DNA of 64,000 nt from Stomoxys calcitrans (taxonomy: Eukaryota; Arthropoda; Insecta; Diptera; Muscidae), in contig NC_081552.1 of the NCBI RefSeq assembly GCF_963082655.1, positions 72,606,707 through 72,670,706 on the forward strand, read 5' to 3'. A program made the translations under genes and the position numbers. The first letter of the stretch is position 1, and each line of letters starts with the position of its first letter. Of the stretch, positions 11,490-21,156 are shown piece by piece. A model generated the notes under the pieces. It was not told where the DNA came from and did no database searches. It worked only from the letters and a program-made list of their open reading frames with translations.

Positions 11490-11745
11490 TTATTTTATAC
11501 TCCCAAATACCGTTAATTTGAGTCCAACATTGTTACAATCGATCCACTTTTAATTTTGGTGGTTATTTTTAGGGTTAGGGAAAGGCCCCGACCCGCTTTC
11601 GATATCAAAAATTTATATAGCCTATTATTCCTTCCAGACCATTTTACACAATCTGTGGAAATTTCAAGAACATCGGTTTGGTCGTTTTCGAGTTTCGAAC
11701 AAACAGACAAGGAAACACACTATGACTTTTATATACAGAGTGATG
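11490..11745 (-). mobile_element. Fragment of the family E repeat
   Basis: ATACTCCCAAATACCGTTAA and TTGAGTCCAACATTG match the unit vocabulary of the larger family E copies at 50.6 and 62.1 kb. The adjoining CGTTTTCGAGTTTCGAACAA phrase is a common end-region phrase of such dispersed repeats. A 112-codon frame across it has no recognisable domain. Confidence 0.4.
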
Positions 11746-12110
11746 CTGCTTTCAATGTTATAGTTACAATGAGCCCAAAAAAATCTACCCGCGTAAAAAG
11801 TAGATGTCGTGGCACTAAAATAGCCGAATTCATTACAGCGCTCTGTTTTAATTGCGGCGAGTACACGAACTATTCCAATATTAAATCTGAGTGACTTTGG
11901 CGACATTGCGGCAATACTCTGAACTACCACCCTGAGGTGGTAACATTGAAACAACAGGGTTGATTTTGTAGGTTGCTGTTTTACACGATACCATTCTGGC
12001 AACACGATGAGCAAAAATAAAATTAAAAAACCACTTATTTTTTATAGAAAACAAGAGTATATATGAAAAGTAAGTGTTATTTTAGTGATCAAAATTATGG
12101 AGAATGTAGA
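11746..12110. other. No feature recognised
   Basis: Moderately AT-rich DNA with overlapping short frames on both strands and no conserved motif. Confidence 0.35.
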
Positions 12111-12119
12111 AAAAGTCAT

Positions 12120-12255
12120 AAAATCGTAAAGCAAAAAGTGTCCCCAATGTATCGGTGTCCTCAAAACATCCATAATATAGACGGAAATTATGGGGACAGT
12201 CCCCAAAGTATACAAATGTCCTCGAAACATACATTATACAGAAAAATTGTCCCGA
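12120..12255 (+). repeat. Short ~60-bp tandem duplication
   Basis: GTGTCCTCAAAACATCCATA and AATGTCCTCGAAACATACAT mark two diverged copies of a ~60-bp unit, each with a GTCCCCAA- or GTCCCGAA-type junction. Confidence 0.55.
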
Positions 12256-12268
12256 AAGTATCCATTTT

Positions 12269-12298
12269 ACATATATATATATATATATTTATATATAC

Positions 12299-12338
<40 letters not shown>

Positions 12339-12342
12339 ATAC

Positions 12343-12424
<82 letters not shown>

Positions 12425-12430
12425 ATATAT
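12269..12430. repeat. (TA)n microsatellite
   Basis: About 160 bp of nearly pure TA dinucleotide with occasional TTTA, ACAT and TGTA interruptions. It lies directly before an F3 repeat. Frames across it are alternating Ile/Tyr artefacts. Confidence 0.95.
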
Positions 12431-12797
12431 GGGACCGATTTGAACCGAGTCAATAGAAAAAACTTTTTGCCAAATTTCAAGAGAATCGGTTCACAAATGA
12501 CCGTTTTATTGCATTATTACTGCAAATCAGAGGAACATATATATGGAAAATATATCCAAATCTGGACCGATTTTTTCCAATTTCAGTAGGCTTCATCTAT
12601 AAGCCGACAAACATGCCTGTATCAAATTTTAAAACGATTGGATGAGAACTGCGACCTGTAAATCGAATCAGAAAGTGAATCTGAGTCAATCGGTATACTT
12701 ATCAATGAGTCTATTTCTCTTTCTTCTGGGTGTTACAAACTAATACACCAAGTTATATTACCCTGTGCCACAGTAGTCGTGTAGGGTATAATTAAAA
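12431..12797 (+). mobile_element. F3-type dispersed repeat, copy 2
   Basis: It carries ACCGATTT, AAACATGCCTGTATCAAATT, TTCTTCTGGGTGTTACAAAC and the terminal CACAGTAGTCGTGTAGGGTA. This is the same order as the long copy at 24-25 kb and opposite to 284-1122. The left part is truncated at the (TA)n tract. Confidence 0.6.
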
Positions 12798-13536
12798 GCC
12801 ATATAAACCCACCAAAGGATCGGTCGGTGTATGCATTTTTTATTCCGTTTGCAACATATCTAAACATAAATTTCCAAGCCTTCATAGATATTTCCGAGCA
12901 TCATTCTAAAATGTTTCAGTGATGTCCGCATTTCTATCGGTCCGTCTGTTGACAATGACCATTGCGGTGATTTATGGTTTAATACCGTAAAAGCGGAATT
13001 TAAAGCCTTATTAAAAATGGAAATAGTGAGTTGGTCCCCTGGTATCCAAACCAAATATGGTCGATTTCGTACGGTATTAAAATATAGCCCATCTTGAGAC
13101 ATTGGGTCTGGGGCCCATAAAAGACACAGTTATTGCTCAATTTCGCTAAAATTTCAAATGGTGACCAAATACAGCCCACATCGCAACATATTTTGATATA
13201 AGTACCATATGGATCAATCTTCCGTTTTATGGGTCTTGAGCCCATAAAAGATACATCTATTGCCTGATTTCGTTGAAATTTGTGTCAATGATTTATAGCA
13301 CACATCTCGAAATCCGAGCCGAATAATTTCCATATCGCACCATATTTAGATATAGCTGTCATACAGACCGATCTCCCGATTTAGGGTATTTAAGGGGAGG
13401 CGCATTTTTTACCAATTTTCGCTGAAATTCGGAACCATAAGTTATACAAGGCCTTTGAAATGCGGGTCAAATATGTTCGAGATCGGATCATGTTAGGATA
13501 CAGCTGTCATATCTTCCGATCTTTCGTTTTAACGTA
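12798..13536 (-). mobile_element. Degenerate F2-type repeat
   Basis: It starts with ACCCACCA and AAAGGATCGG, then a GTCCGTCTGTTG remnant and units with CATATAGACCGATCTCCCGA-like phrases. Both ends are eroded. The next repeat starts at about 13540. Confidence 0.5.
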
Positions 13537-13539
13537 AAA

Positions 13540-14370
13540 AAAAGTAAATGCGTGCTAAGTTCGGACGGACCGAATCTTGGGAACCCACCACCATGGATTC
13601 TGCTAAAATTTTATACAAAATAATTTTAGTTGAAGGGCATAATTTTATTGGTTTTTGGACCGTACTTGGCGCAGTTGTTAGAAGTCCTAACAGAACGTAT
13701 GTGCAACATTTTATCGAAACCGGACGAAAGTTGCGGCTTTCAGGGGTTAAAGATGTCAAATCGGGAAATCGATTTATATGGGAGCTATATCAGGTTATAG
13801 ACTGCTTTGGACCGAATTTGGCACAGTTGTTGAAAGTTGTAATAGAACAACGCATGGAAAATTTCAGCCCAATCGGACAAAAAATGCGGCTTGTGAGGAC
13901 TCAAGAAGTCAAATCGGGAGATTGGTTTATATGGGAGCTATATCAGGTTACAGACCGATTTGGACCGAACTTGGCACAGTTGTTGGAAGTCATAACAAAA
14001 CACTACGTGCAAAATGTCAGTCACGTCGGACAAAAATTGCTGTTTCCAGAGGCTCAAGAAGTCAAATCGGGAGATCGGTTTATATGGGAGCTATATCTAA
14101 ATCTGAACCGATATGGCCCATTTGCAATGACCTACATCAATATTAAGTATCTGTGCAAAGTTTCAAGCGGCTAGCTTTACGCGTTCGACCACTATCGTGA
14201 TTTCGACAAACGGATGGACGGACATGGCTATTTCGAATCAGAACGTCGAGACGATCAGGAATATATATACTTTATGGGGTCTTAGACGAATATTTCGAGG
14301 TGTTACAAGCGGAATGACTAGTATTCGACTATTAGTACACCCCCATCCTAAGGTGGTGGGTATAAAAATC
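13540..14370 (+). mobile_element. F1/F2-intermediate Helentron-like repeat
   Basis: It starts AAGTAAATGCGTGCTAAGTT and CCCACCACCATGG, and ends CTAAGGTGGTGGGTATAAAA, with a GGACGGACAT remnant and the core near 14210-14270. Internal units recur every ~153 bp, a multiple of three. This leaves a 208-codon frame of repeating FIWELYQV..FGPNLAQLL peptides that should not be taken as a gene. Confidence 0.7.
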
Positions 14371-14984
14371 AAATTTACAGAAAACTTTCCAAAAATTTAA
14401 ATTAGTGTTACTGGAATTGTGGTCTTCAGCTTAAGCCAATTGGTTTTTGTTTTTGTTTCTATTTAGAATAGATAAAATTTTGCAAAATTAAAACCTTTTA
14501 AAAAATTAAGGCAAAATGCTGACTATTCTGCTTTGGTGGAAGCATTGAATCTTTTTGTAGCAAATCAGTCCGAAGGGGACAGAAAATTTCCGTTTGGAAA
14601 GAAGTTTATTGAAAATTTTTCTGTAAAAATTAGGTGTTCTAAAAACTTAAAAGAGATTTCAGAACATTTTTTAGATATTAATAAACACCAGTATTTATTA
14701 AACTTAATATAGATTTGAAATGGGTTTATTTGGCAGATTTTCTTTATAGAACTGTCAAATAAACCTAGTTTAAGGCTTCGCTATGTTTTGTGAATACGGC
14801 CGAAAATATTTAGAAAATGTACTATGTTACTAATGCCTATGCCCGTCGTTCAATATCTTCCTGCTTGACAAAAATTGCTTTTGCCCCTGGCAAAATCACA
14901 AGAATATTTTGGACTGCAGTGGTACAAGTCAGACGAATATTGACCCATAAGAGATGTAGTTTGAATGTTTCGATATGGACCATA
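14371..14984. other. AT-rich DNA with one small hairpin
   Basis: No gene recognised. Positions 14720-14765 contain GTTTATTTGGCAG and, after a ~17-bp loop, CTGTCAAATAAAC, an almost perfect 13-bp inverted repeat. It may be the relic of a MITE terminus. Confidence 0.4.
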
Positions 14985-15125
14985 TTAGGTTTGGATATCG
15001 CGCGACCTAGTGCAACTCAAAATTGCACTGAAAATCCATCGAAATCGAGCAATAAATATAACTTTTATGGGCTTAAAAAGCTAAATCGGCAGATCGATAT
15101 ATACGGCAGCTATATCTAAATACGG
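14985..15125 (+). mobile_element. F2-type repeat fragment, left of N1
   Basis: It contains GGTTTGGATATCGCGCGACC and GGCAGATCGATATATACGGC. A similar fragment (16672-16742) lies beyond the N1 element, so the N1 LINE may have inserted into one F2 copy. Confidence 0.4.
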
Positions 15126-15129
15126 TACA

Positions 15130-16640
15130 GATAACATGCTGAGGATATGGAAAAACATCTTACCCAACTGCTAGTATCCGACGTTGGGGGCGAAGAGGAT
15201 ACCGCAGAACCAATCAATGATGATGGTATAGAATGTTTACCTCCTAATCAGAATGAGGTCCAAGTAGCAGTGACCCGACTAAAAAACAACAAGGCAGCAG
15301 GAGCCGACGGGTTACCGGCTGAACTATTTAAGACCGGAGGCGACACACTGATAAGACGTATGCATCAGCTTATCTGCGCAATCTGGCTAGAAGAACCCAT
15401 AGCCGATGATTGGAACCTCAGCATACTATGTCCCATACACAAGAAAGGAGACAAGATGGAATGTGCCAACTACAGAGGAATACGTCTCCTCCTCATCGCA
15501 TACAAGATATTCTCGAGCGTACTGTGTGAATGATTAAAACCTAAAGTCAATGAGATAATGGGCCCTATCAATGCGGCTTCAGACCTGGTAAATCCACCTG
15601 GACCAGATATTCACACTGCGCCAAATCCTGGAAAAGACCCGAGAAGGACAAATCGACACCTACTATCACTTTGTTGACTACAAAGCCGCTTTCGATACCC
15701 CTTTACGTTTAAAGGTATTTCAAACCATGTCTGAGTTTGGTATCCCTGCAATATTAATAAGACTCTGCAGGATGCCACTTCATTTAATACCAAACGAGGT
15801 TTCAGACCATTTAATACCAAACGAGGTTTCAGACAAGGAGACAGCCTAACGTGTGATCTCTTTAATATCCTGCTGGAAAAGATTATACGAGATGCAGATG
15901 TAAATAGTTATGGCACACTAATCACAAGAGAACACATGCTACTTGCCCATGCCGACAACATCGACATCATAGGTCGGTCACCGGAAGAAGTAACTGCAGC
16001 CTTTGAAAAAATCGAAAGAGAGTCTGTGAAAATGGGTCTGGCAGTAAATTGAGAAAATACGAAATGGATGGTTTTTAGCTTTCAAAACGCATATAAAGAA
16101 AATTGAGAAAGTTGGCAACCACAACCTGGAGATAGTTAGCAACTTTATATACCTCGACATCGCCGTAACCAAAAGGAATGACACCAGTTTTGAGATAAAG
16201 TGAAGAATAATACTGGCAAACAGATGCTTCTTTGGATAAAGTAAGCAGTTTAGAAACAAGACCACCTCTCGACAGACGAAAATTACACTATACAAGAGAC
16301 TGTTACTATCCGTCTCTTCGTCAAATATATGGACCAGTTTGCGTTAATGGAGAATATGAACCACGAGCAAAATACAACGCCTGTGTTGGCTAGGTCATGT
16401 TGTCATAGTGGATGAATAAGCTCCAGCAAAGAAGTCTTTTGAAGGCAAACACGTGGGTACACACAAACCGGGAAGAACAAAAGCCCGATGGATTGACCAA
16501 GTGGTAGGAGACACCTCGAAACTTGGTGTCACAGATTTTAGAATGAGCGCAGAAGATCGAGGCGCTTGTAACTTTATTCTACGGTCGACTATTAGAACAA
16601 ATATTCTGCCACAACCAATTAAAAGCAAAATGTAAAAGCA
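15130..16640 (+). mobile_element. Non-LTR retrotransposon (family N1), degenerate 3' half
   Basis: A 5'-truncated LINE containing most of a reverse transcriptase and its C-terminal region, with stops and frameshifts throughout. The clade was not assigned. The NNKAAGADGLPAELFKTGG start and the late WLGHV...RPGR-type tail are of the kind common in insect RTE- and CR1-like elements. A second, minus-strand copy of the same family lies at 52.3-53.0 kb. Confidence 0.75.
15147..16640 (+). pseudogene. Reverse transcriptase pseudogene (N1)
   Basis: The intact first frame (15147-15533) covers the RT N-terminus: LKNNKAAGADGLPAELF, the WNLSILCPIHKKGDK block and NYRGIRLL. It is followed by frameshifted blocks: GFRPGKST, FVDYKAAFDT (first catalytic Asp, near 15670-15700), FRQGDSLTCDLFNILLE, and the active-site loop at 15948-15959, which reads His-Ala-Asp-Asn instead of Tyr-Ala-Asp-Asp. 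After that come ITLYK and, at 16453-16635, the tail THKPGRTKARWIDQVVGD. A 26-bp tandem duplication (about 15780-15833) breaks the frame. The gene is dead by both stops and loss of the catalytic Asp. Confidence 0.75.
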
Positions 16641-16671
16641 AAGTACAACTTACTATTCCAAATGTCTGTTA

Positions 16672-16742
16672 AATCGGGTTATAACTCCCCCTTTTGTGGG
16701 CTTAAGATTTCAAATCGGCAGATCGGTCTATATGGTAGCTAT
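16672..16742 (+). mobile_element. F2-type repeat fragment, right of N1
   Basis: GGGCTTAAGATTTCAAATCG and GCAGATCGGTCTATATGG match the F2 unit vocabulary. See the partner fragment at 14985-15125. Confidence 0.4.
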
Positions 16743-16744
16743 AT

Positions 16745-17345
16745 ACTCCCTAATCACTTTCTATCCTCTAAATTGTTTCAAGTCTGATATTGTGTCCTCT
16801 TCTATGTGCCGAAGTTGTTTAACGGCGGAAGCCGGGCAATGACATGAAAAATCCTTCAACGTCTCATCATCTTCCCCACAAGCCCTACATCACTTGCTGT
16901 TCCAATTCTGTATAAGTTCGCCCATAGTCCTATGTATCCCATAATGATACCGAAAGCTATACTGATCTCCTTCTACAATAACTTCCCAGCAGTACTACCC
17001 TCATTTTCTCACGATTTGTCGTTCTATTGACCGTTTCACCACAGTGCTATGTACGCATTCGTCACCCATGCCCGTTACATGGACTGCGTTGCTCTAAAAG
17101 GTTTCGTATTTTATTGATTGCAGTCCTCCGGCCGCTACAGCCAATTCGTCTGTCTTTTTGGTGCCCCTTACTGCGCTATGGCCCAGCAACTATCCTCAAA
17201 GGAGGCGTCAATCTCCTTTTTACGCTTCAAGACCGTCTATAACCTTACCGTCCTGCTGTTTATTGCCCTGATGGCCAGTTTACTGTCCGTAATTATGTTA
17301 ACACTCGACGTCCTCGCGTTAACATCATACTCCGTTATGTTATTT
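16745..17345 (-). mobile_element. RNase H-bearing non-LTR fragment (family N2, I/LOA-like)
   Basis: On the minus strand the sequence gives VNARTSSVNIITDSKLAIRA (RNase H core with the TDS Asp, around 17260-17320). Further 3' it gives CRACGEDDETL..F.CHCPAS, the C-terminal Cys/His block shared with the copies at 41.0, 45.0 and 55.2 kb. Frame breaks are frequent. The clade assignment to RNase H-containing I/LOA-type LINEs is from domain order, not from a tree. Confidence 0.65.
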
Positions 17346-17468
17346 CTAATGCTGGCGACATTTGTGAGATACAATGAAATGTTCACGGGTAAATTTACAT
17401 TACTTGGCAATTTGCTGTAGGAAATTTTTTGGAATGGAAGCTTGAACTCAGTGTTGTTGTAAATACAA

Positions 17469-17653
17469 ATGCAAATTTTGCCCATGAACATTCCACTAAG
17501 GAACAGGAGCTAACTTCTCACATATCAATGAGTGCCAGCATTAGGAGGGGAAAACCACCGCTGAAATTTTTTTCTGATGGTCCTGCCAGGATTCGAACCC
17601 AGGCGTTCAGCGTCATATGCGGACATGCTAACCTCTGCGCTACGGTGGTTGTT
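17469..17653 (-). mobile_element. tRNA-derived SINE, copy 1 (internally deleted)
   Basis: On the minus strand the 5' head reads CCACCGTAGCGCAGAGGTTA (pol III A-box-like TAGCGCAGAGG) and then GGTTCGAATCCTGG (B-box match). The tail is CCTTAGTGGAATGTTCATGG. The middle of the SINE is deleted. It does not fold as a tRNA with an acceptor stem, so it is a SINE and not a tRNA gene. Confidence 0.8.
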
Positions 17654-17917
17654 GTAGTTGCCTTAATAACAACACTTGTTAAATGTTCATTCAACCCCTA
17701 GAAGGCGCATACCATATAAGATGTATCATTTTGGGGCATAAAATCAATTTTGGGGCATGGAAATGGTATTAAATACGCCATACCTCCTACCGATCTGCAA
17801 ATCCATCAAATATTTGTGACGCTAAGAAATCTAGGCCGAGTATATTTGGCTCGACTTGGCGATTTTTGCCAAGAAGTCATAAAGAAGTATGTCGTTTTGA
17901 ATGAAGAGAAATCAAAG

Positions 17918-18170
17918 GCCACCGTGGTTATCATGTCCGCATATGACGCCGAGCGCCAGGGTTCAAATACCGGCGCCAACATCATAAAAATTTCCAGCGG
18001 TGGTTATCCCCTTACTAATGTTGGCTACATTTGTGAGATATCATGCCATGTTAAAACTTCTATAACAAGTGGTTTCTCTATGCAGCACGCCATTCGGACT
18101 TGGCATAAAAAAGAAGGCGCCTTATTATTGAGCTTAAACGTTAATCGGACTGCACTCATTGATATGGGCC
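17918..18170 (+). mobile_element. tRNA-derived SINE, copy 2
   Basis: The head AGGCCACCGTGGTTATCATG has lost the A box, and the B box is GGGTTCAAATACC. The body has TATCCCCTTACTAATGTTGG and GCACGCCATTCGGACTTGG, and ends CTCATTGATATG, immediately joined to copy 3. An open frame across copies 2 and 3 (17750-18277) is fortuitous. Confidence 0.75.
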
Positions 18171-18171
18171 A

Positions 18172-18440
18172 CCGTAGCGCAGATGATAACATATCCGCCT
18201 ATGATGCTGAACGCCAGAGTTCGAATACTGGCGAGAACATCATAAAAAATTTTTTAGCTGTGTTTATCCCCTCCTAAAACTAGCGATATTTGTGAGGTAC
18301 TGTACGATCTGGTATAGCAGCCATGTAAAAACTTCCCCACAAAGTGGTGTCGCACTGCGCCACGCCGTTCGGAGCTTAAGTTGAATAGGACAGCACTCCG
18401 TGATGTGTGAGAAGTATCCCCAGTTCCTTAATGAAATGTT
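18172..18440 (+). mobile_element. tRNA-derived SINE, copy 3
   Basis: Head GGCCACCGTAGCGCAGATGA (A box) and GAGTTCGAATACTGG (B box). The body shows CCACAAAGTGGTGTCGCACT and CACGCCGTTCGGAGC, and the tail TGATGTGTGAGAAGTATCCC. It lies head-to-tail with copy 2. Confidence 0.8.
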
Positions 18441-18711
18441 CATGGGAAATTTAGCAGTTAGCAGAAGTCGATAAGCAACAAGTCTTTGGGCTCTACAAAC
18501 AAAACATGGAGGTCCCTTAGCACTGATCTAAAACCTTAATCGGACTGTATTCATGGGAAATTTATCTCCTGTTCCTCAATGGAATATTCGTAGGAAATTT
18601 GAAGATAGGATGCTTAACCACGGAATCGATTTTTATGGGCTTAAATCTATTGATTGACCTATTTGAAACGTAGTTTGCTTTTCTACAGTTTTAAAAAACG
18701 TTAGATGTCAA
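18441..18711. repeat. SINE-tail and F2-like debris
   Basis: Several CAT(G)GGAAATTT phrases echo the SINE tail, with an ATCGATTTTTATGGGCTTAA phrase from F2-type repeats. No gene seen. Confidence 0.35.
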
Positions 18712-18865
18712 ACGCTATGACGCTGAGCGCCTGAATTCGAATCCTGGGGAGAACATGCTTCTCCCTAAAAAGTTGTCGCACGCAGTTCGAACTTGGCTAT
18801 AAAAAGGAGGTTCCGTGTCCTCTGTTTCTGAATAGAATGTTCATGTGCATATTTGCATTTTTTAC
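18712..18865 (+). mobile_element. tRNA-derived SINE, copy 4 (truncated)
   Basis: CTATGACGCTGAGCGCCTGA and AATTCGAATCCTGG (B box) are followed by GCACGCAGTTCGAACTTGG and a TTCATGTGC tail. The A-box head is missing and there is an internal deletion. Confidence 0.7.
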
Positions 18866-18904
18866 CATAGGATGGGGGTATATTAATTTCCTCATTCCGT
18901 TTGT

Positions 18905-19132
18905 AAATGCAAATTTGCCCTTGAACATTCCATTAATGAACAGGGGCAAACTTCTCACATATCAATTGGTGATGTACGATTCAAGTTAAGGCTTAATGAT
19001 GAGGGACCTCCTTTTTATAGCCGAGTCCGAACGCCGTGCCGCAGTGCGACACCTCTTTGGAGAGAAGTTTTTACATGGCATAGTACCTCACAAATGTCGC
19101 CAGCATTTGGAGGGGATAACCACCGTTTGTAA
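18905..19132 (-). mobile_element. tRNA-derived SINE, copy 5 (minus, head missing)
   Basis: On the minus strand, GGTGGTTATCCCCTCCAAAT, TGTGAGGTACTATGCCATG, AGGTGTCGCACTGCGGCACG and a CATTAATGG..TGTTC tail follow the same order as the other copies. The tRNA-related head is absent. Confidence 0.75.
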
Positions 19133-19990
19133 CTCATCCAAATAATGATCCGAGATCCAGCACTGTATCTATAAATATATATATTCTTGATCGTCTTCAC
19201 ATTCTAAGTCTATTTGGAAATGTCGGTCCGTCCATCTGTCGAAAGCACGCTAACTTTCGAAGGTTTAAAGCTTGAAATTTTGCACAAACACTTCTTATTA
19301 GTCGGTTGCAAGTCGCTTGGGATTGTAAAAGTGCCAAATCGGTCCATATTTTGATATCGACTGAAAGTTTGAACTATGATGTTTTCTATGACTGGCAACA
19401 TTCGTGTCAAATATGGCCCGAATCGGTATAAAAGCTGCTATAGCTCGATCTCCGATATACTTCTTGAGCCTGTATAGGGCGCAATTCTTATCCGATTTTG
19501 CAGAAATTTTGCGCAATGACTTCGTCTATGACCTTCAATATACGCGCCACGTATGGCCTGAATCGGTCGGAAACCTAATATAACTCTCATATAAACCGCA
19601 CTTCCGATTGCACTCCTTGAGCCCCTAGGGGGTGCAGTTCTTGTCTTATGTAGCGGAAGTTTTGCACAACGACTTATCCTATGACCTTCAACCTACGTGC
19701 CAAATTTAGTCTGAATGGGTCTATAGCCATATATAGTGGCCAAATAAACCGATCTCTCGATTTTCCTTTTTGAGCCCCCATAGGACTACCCTGAAATGTT
19801 GCTCTATGACTTATACTATGGTCCCCATCATCCAAACCAAATATGGTGAGTATCGGTGCAAAACCTGATAAAGCTCCAATAGCACAGCAATTCTTATCCG
19901 TTATCCTTTGTTTGCATATAATGAGATTCCGGGCAAAGATTGAAAAAACTATTTTAGAATCTAGCGAAGCGAACCGGGCCAGCTAGTTTA
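19133..19990 (-). mobile_element. F1-type Helentron-like repeat, eroded copy
   Basis: (TA)n, TTCTTGATCGTCTTCACATT (core), GTCCGTCCATCTGTCGAAAG and several ~150-bp units with CCGATTTTGCAGAAATTTT. The right end finishes in GCGAAGCGAACCGGGCCAGC, a terminus type also seen in family E, rather than in the usual F1 tail. Confidence 0.6.
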
Positions 19991-20030
19991 GAATAAAATT
20001 AAAATTTGAAGAGAAATTGCGGCCTATCAC

Positions 20031-20504
20031 TTATAAATTTTCAGCATGTTTACCAACAAGATCGTAATCTGTTCTCACGTTCACGATGAGTAAGAAATCT
20101 GTTCTAGGCAACGACTTTATACCGATCATTGGATGGGGGTAGATTGATCTCGCCATGATGTGTAGAACATGTTGAAAAAATAATCTACGTTTTGACATTA
20201 TTTCGACCCTAGATCCTTTTGACTTTAAAAGTCCTAATGTTTTTTTTTTTTCAAAATCACGAATGGCTTCAAGCAAGTATAGGGATCTGCCTAAAACTGA
20301 TCGCAGATATTTCTTATTGATATATTTCATTGGGGTTGCAAATGGGACGGTCGAAAAACAGAACGCAATACGGAAGAAGGACAAATAGAGGAAAGGCCAG
20401 CCAAAAATGTAATGAAGGCTGTCCTTTCTTCTAAAGACAGCCTGAATGGTAAACATAATCGCTTCTGAGATTGAATTTAGAACTTCAAAATGCTGCACTC
20501 CCAT
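20031..20504 (-). CDS. Unrecognised 157-codon open frame
   Basis: An ATG-initiated frame outside any repeat recognised here. It begins MGVQHFEVLNSISEA. It contains a hydrophobic stretch rich in Phe, Tyr and Leu (roughly residues 32-60) and a basic segment (EKKKTLGLLKSKGS, about 90-105). I do not recognise a family. There is no codon-level or splice evidence that it is real, and its plus-strand poly-T/AT-rich context is poor for coding DNA. It may be a chance frame or a decayed exon. Confidence 0.15.
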   Translation of the reverse strand: MGVQHFEVLNSISEAIMFTIQAVFRRKDSLHYIFGWPFLYLSFFRIAFCFSTVPFATPMKYINKKYLRSVLGRSLYLLEAIRDFEKKKTLGLLKSKGSRVEIMSKRRLFFQHVLHIMARSIYPHPMIGIKSLPRTDFLLIVNVRTDYDLVGKHAENL

Positions 20505-20515
20505 TTATTGCTGAT

Positions 20516-21150
20516 GGACATACACATTATTCAATGGGTTTTTGATATTTATAATTCTAATACTATTTAAAGGGAATACTGAAAATAGAGCAGAATCATT
20601 TACCACTCGACACCACATCAATATTAGCAATATGCAATTGGTGATTTATAAATGTCCAACAATAAATTTATTTATTGCCATGAATACGCTTCCATATTAC
20701 AAATGAATGCATACGCGAACACCACAATTCACTTTTGCCCGAACAAGAAATAAATAAAAGAAGGCGCATATTTCGTCACTTCTCCAGAGATGTGGCGGAG
20801 GCTATCTACATACGTACGAGTATGCAAATGCTGTTGATAGCGGCAAAGTTCTGAGCGCTGAGAAAAATAAATAAAATCAAACAAAGACAGCGGTTGTCAG
20901 TTCAATGCAGTAAAAGTGATATGCATAAACAATATAATTGTTATTAATAAAAAAAGAAACAAAAATATTACAAAAGAAAACGCAAACAAGAAATACAATG
21001 CAATCAAGGCAAGTCACTGAATCACTGAATCACTGACGTAAAACTGCAAGCATGCATTGGTTTAGAAAGGAATGATGAGTAAAATCTAAGAAAGGTTGGA
21101 GAGATTTGTGACTTTTGGGGAAATGATTAGAAAAGAAACTCACCAAGTGG
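20516..21150 (+). other. Unique AT-rich DNA, weak promoter-like site
   Basis: Non-repetitive. TTGTCAGTTC at about 20894-20903 contains an Inr-like TCAGTT (20897-20902) preceded about 30 bp upstream by AATAAATAAAA and followed by A/CAA-rich DNA resembling fly 5' UTR. No DPE match is present at +28. A 9-bp unit (TCACTGAAT) occurs almost three times near 21015-21040. Confidence 0.2.
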
Positions 21151-21156
21151 CAATCT

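Noticed and set aside
12063..12589. Frames of alternating Ile-Tyr
   Set aside because: They read through the (TA)n microsatellite.
13548..14174. 208-codon plus-strand open frame with repeating FIWELYQV peptides
   Set aside because: It lies wholly in a Helentron-like repeat whose ~153-bp unit is a multiple of three. The peptide repeats only because the DNA does.
17570..17650. Functional tRNA gene on the minus strand
   Set aside because: A and B boxes match, but there is no acceptor stem or anticodon arm, and the head is followed by the conserved SINE body seen in five other copies.
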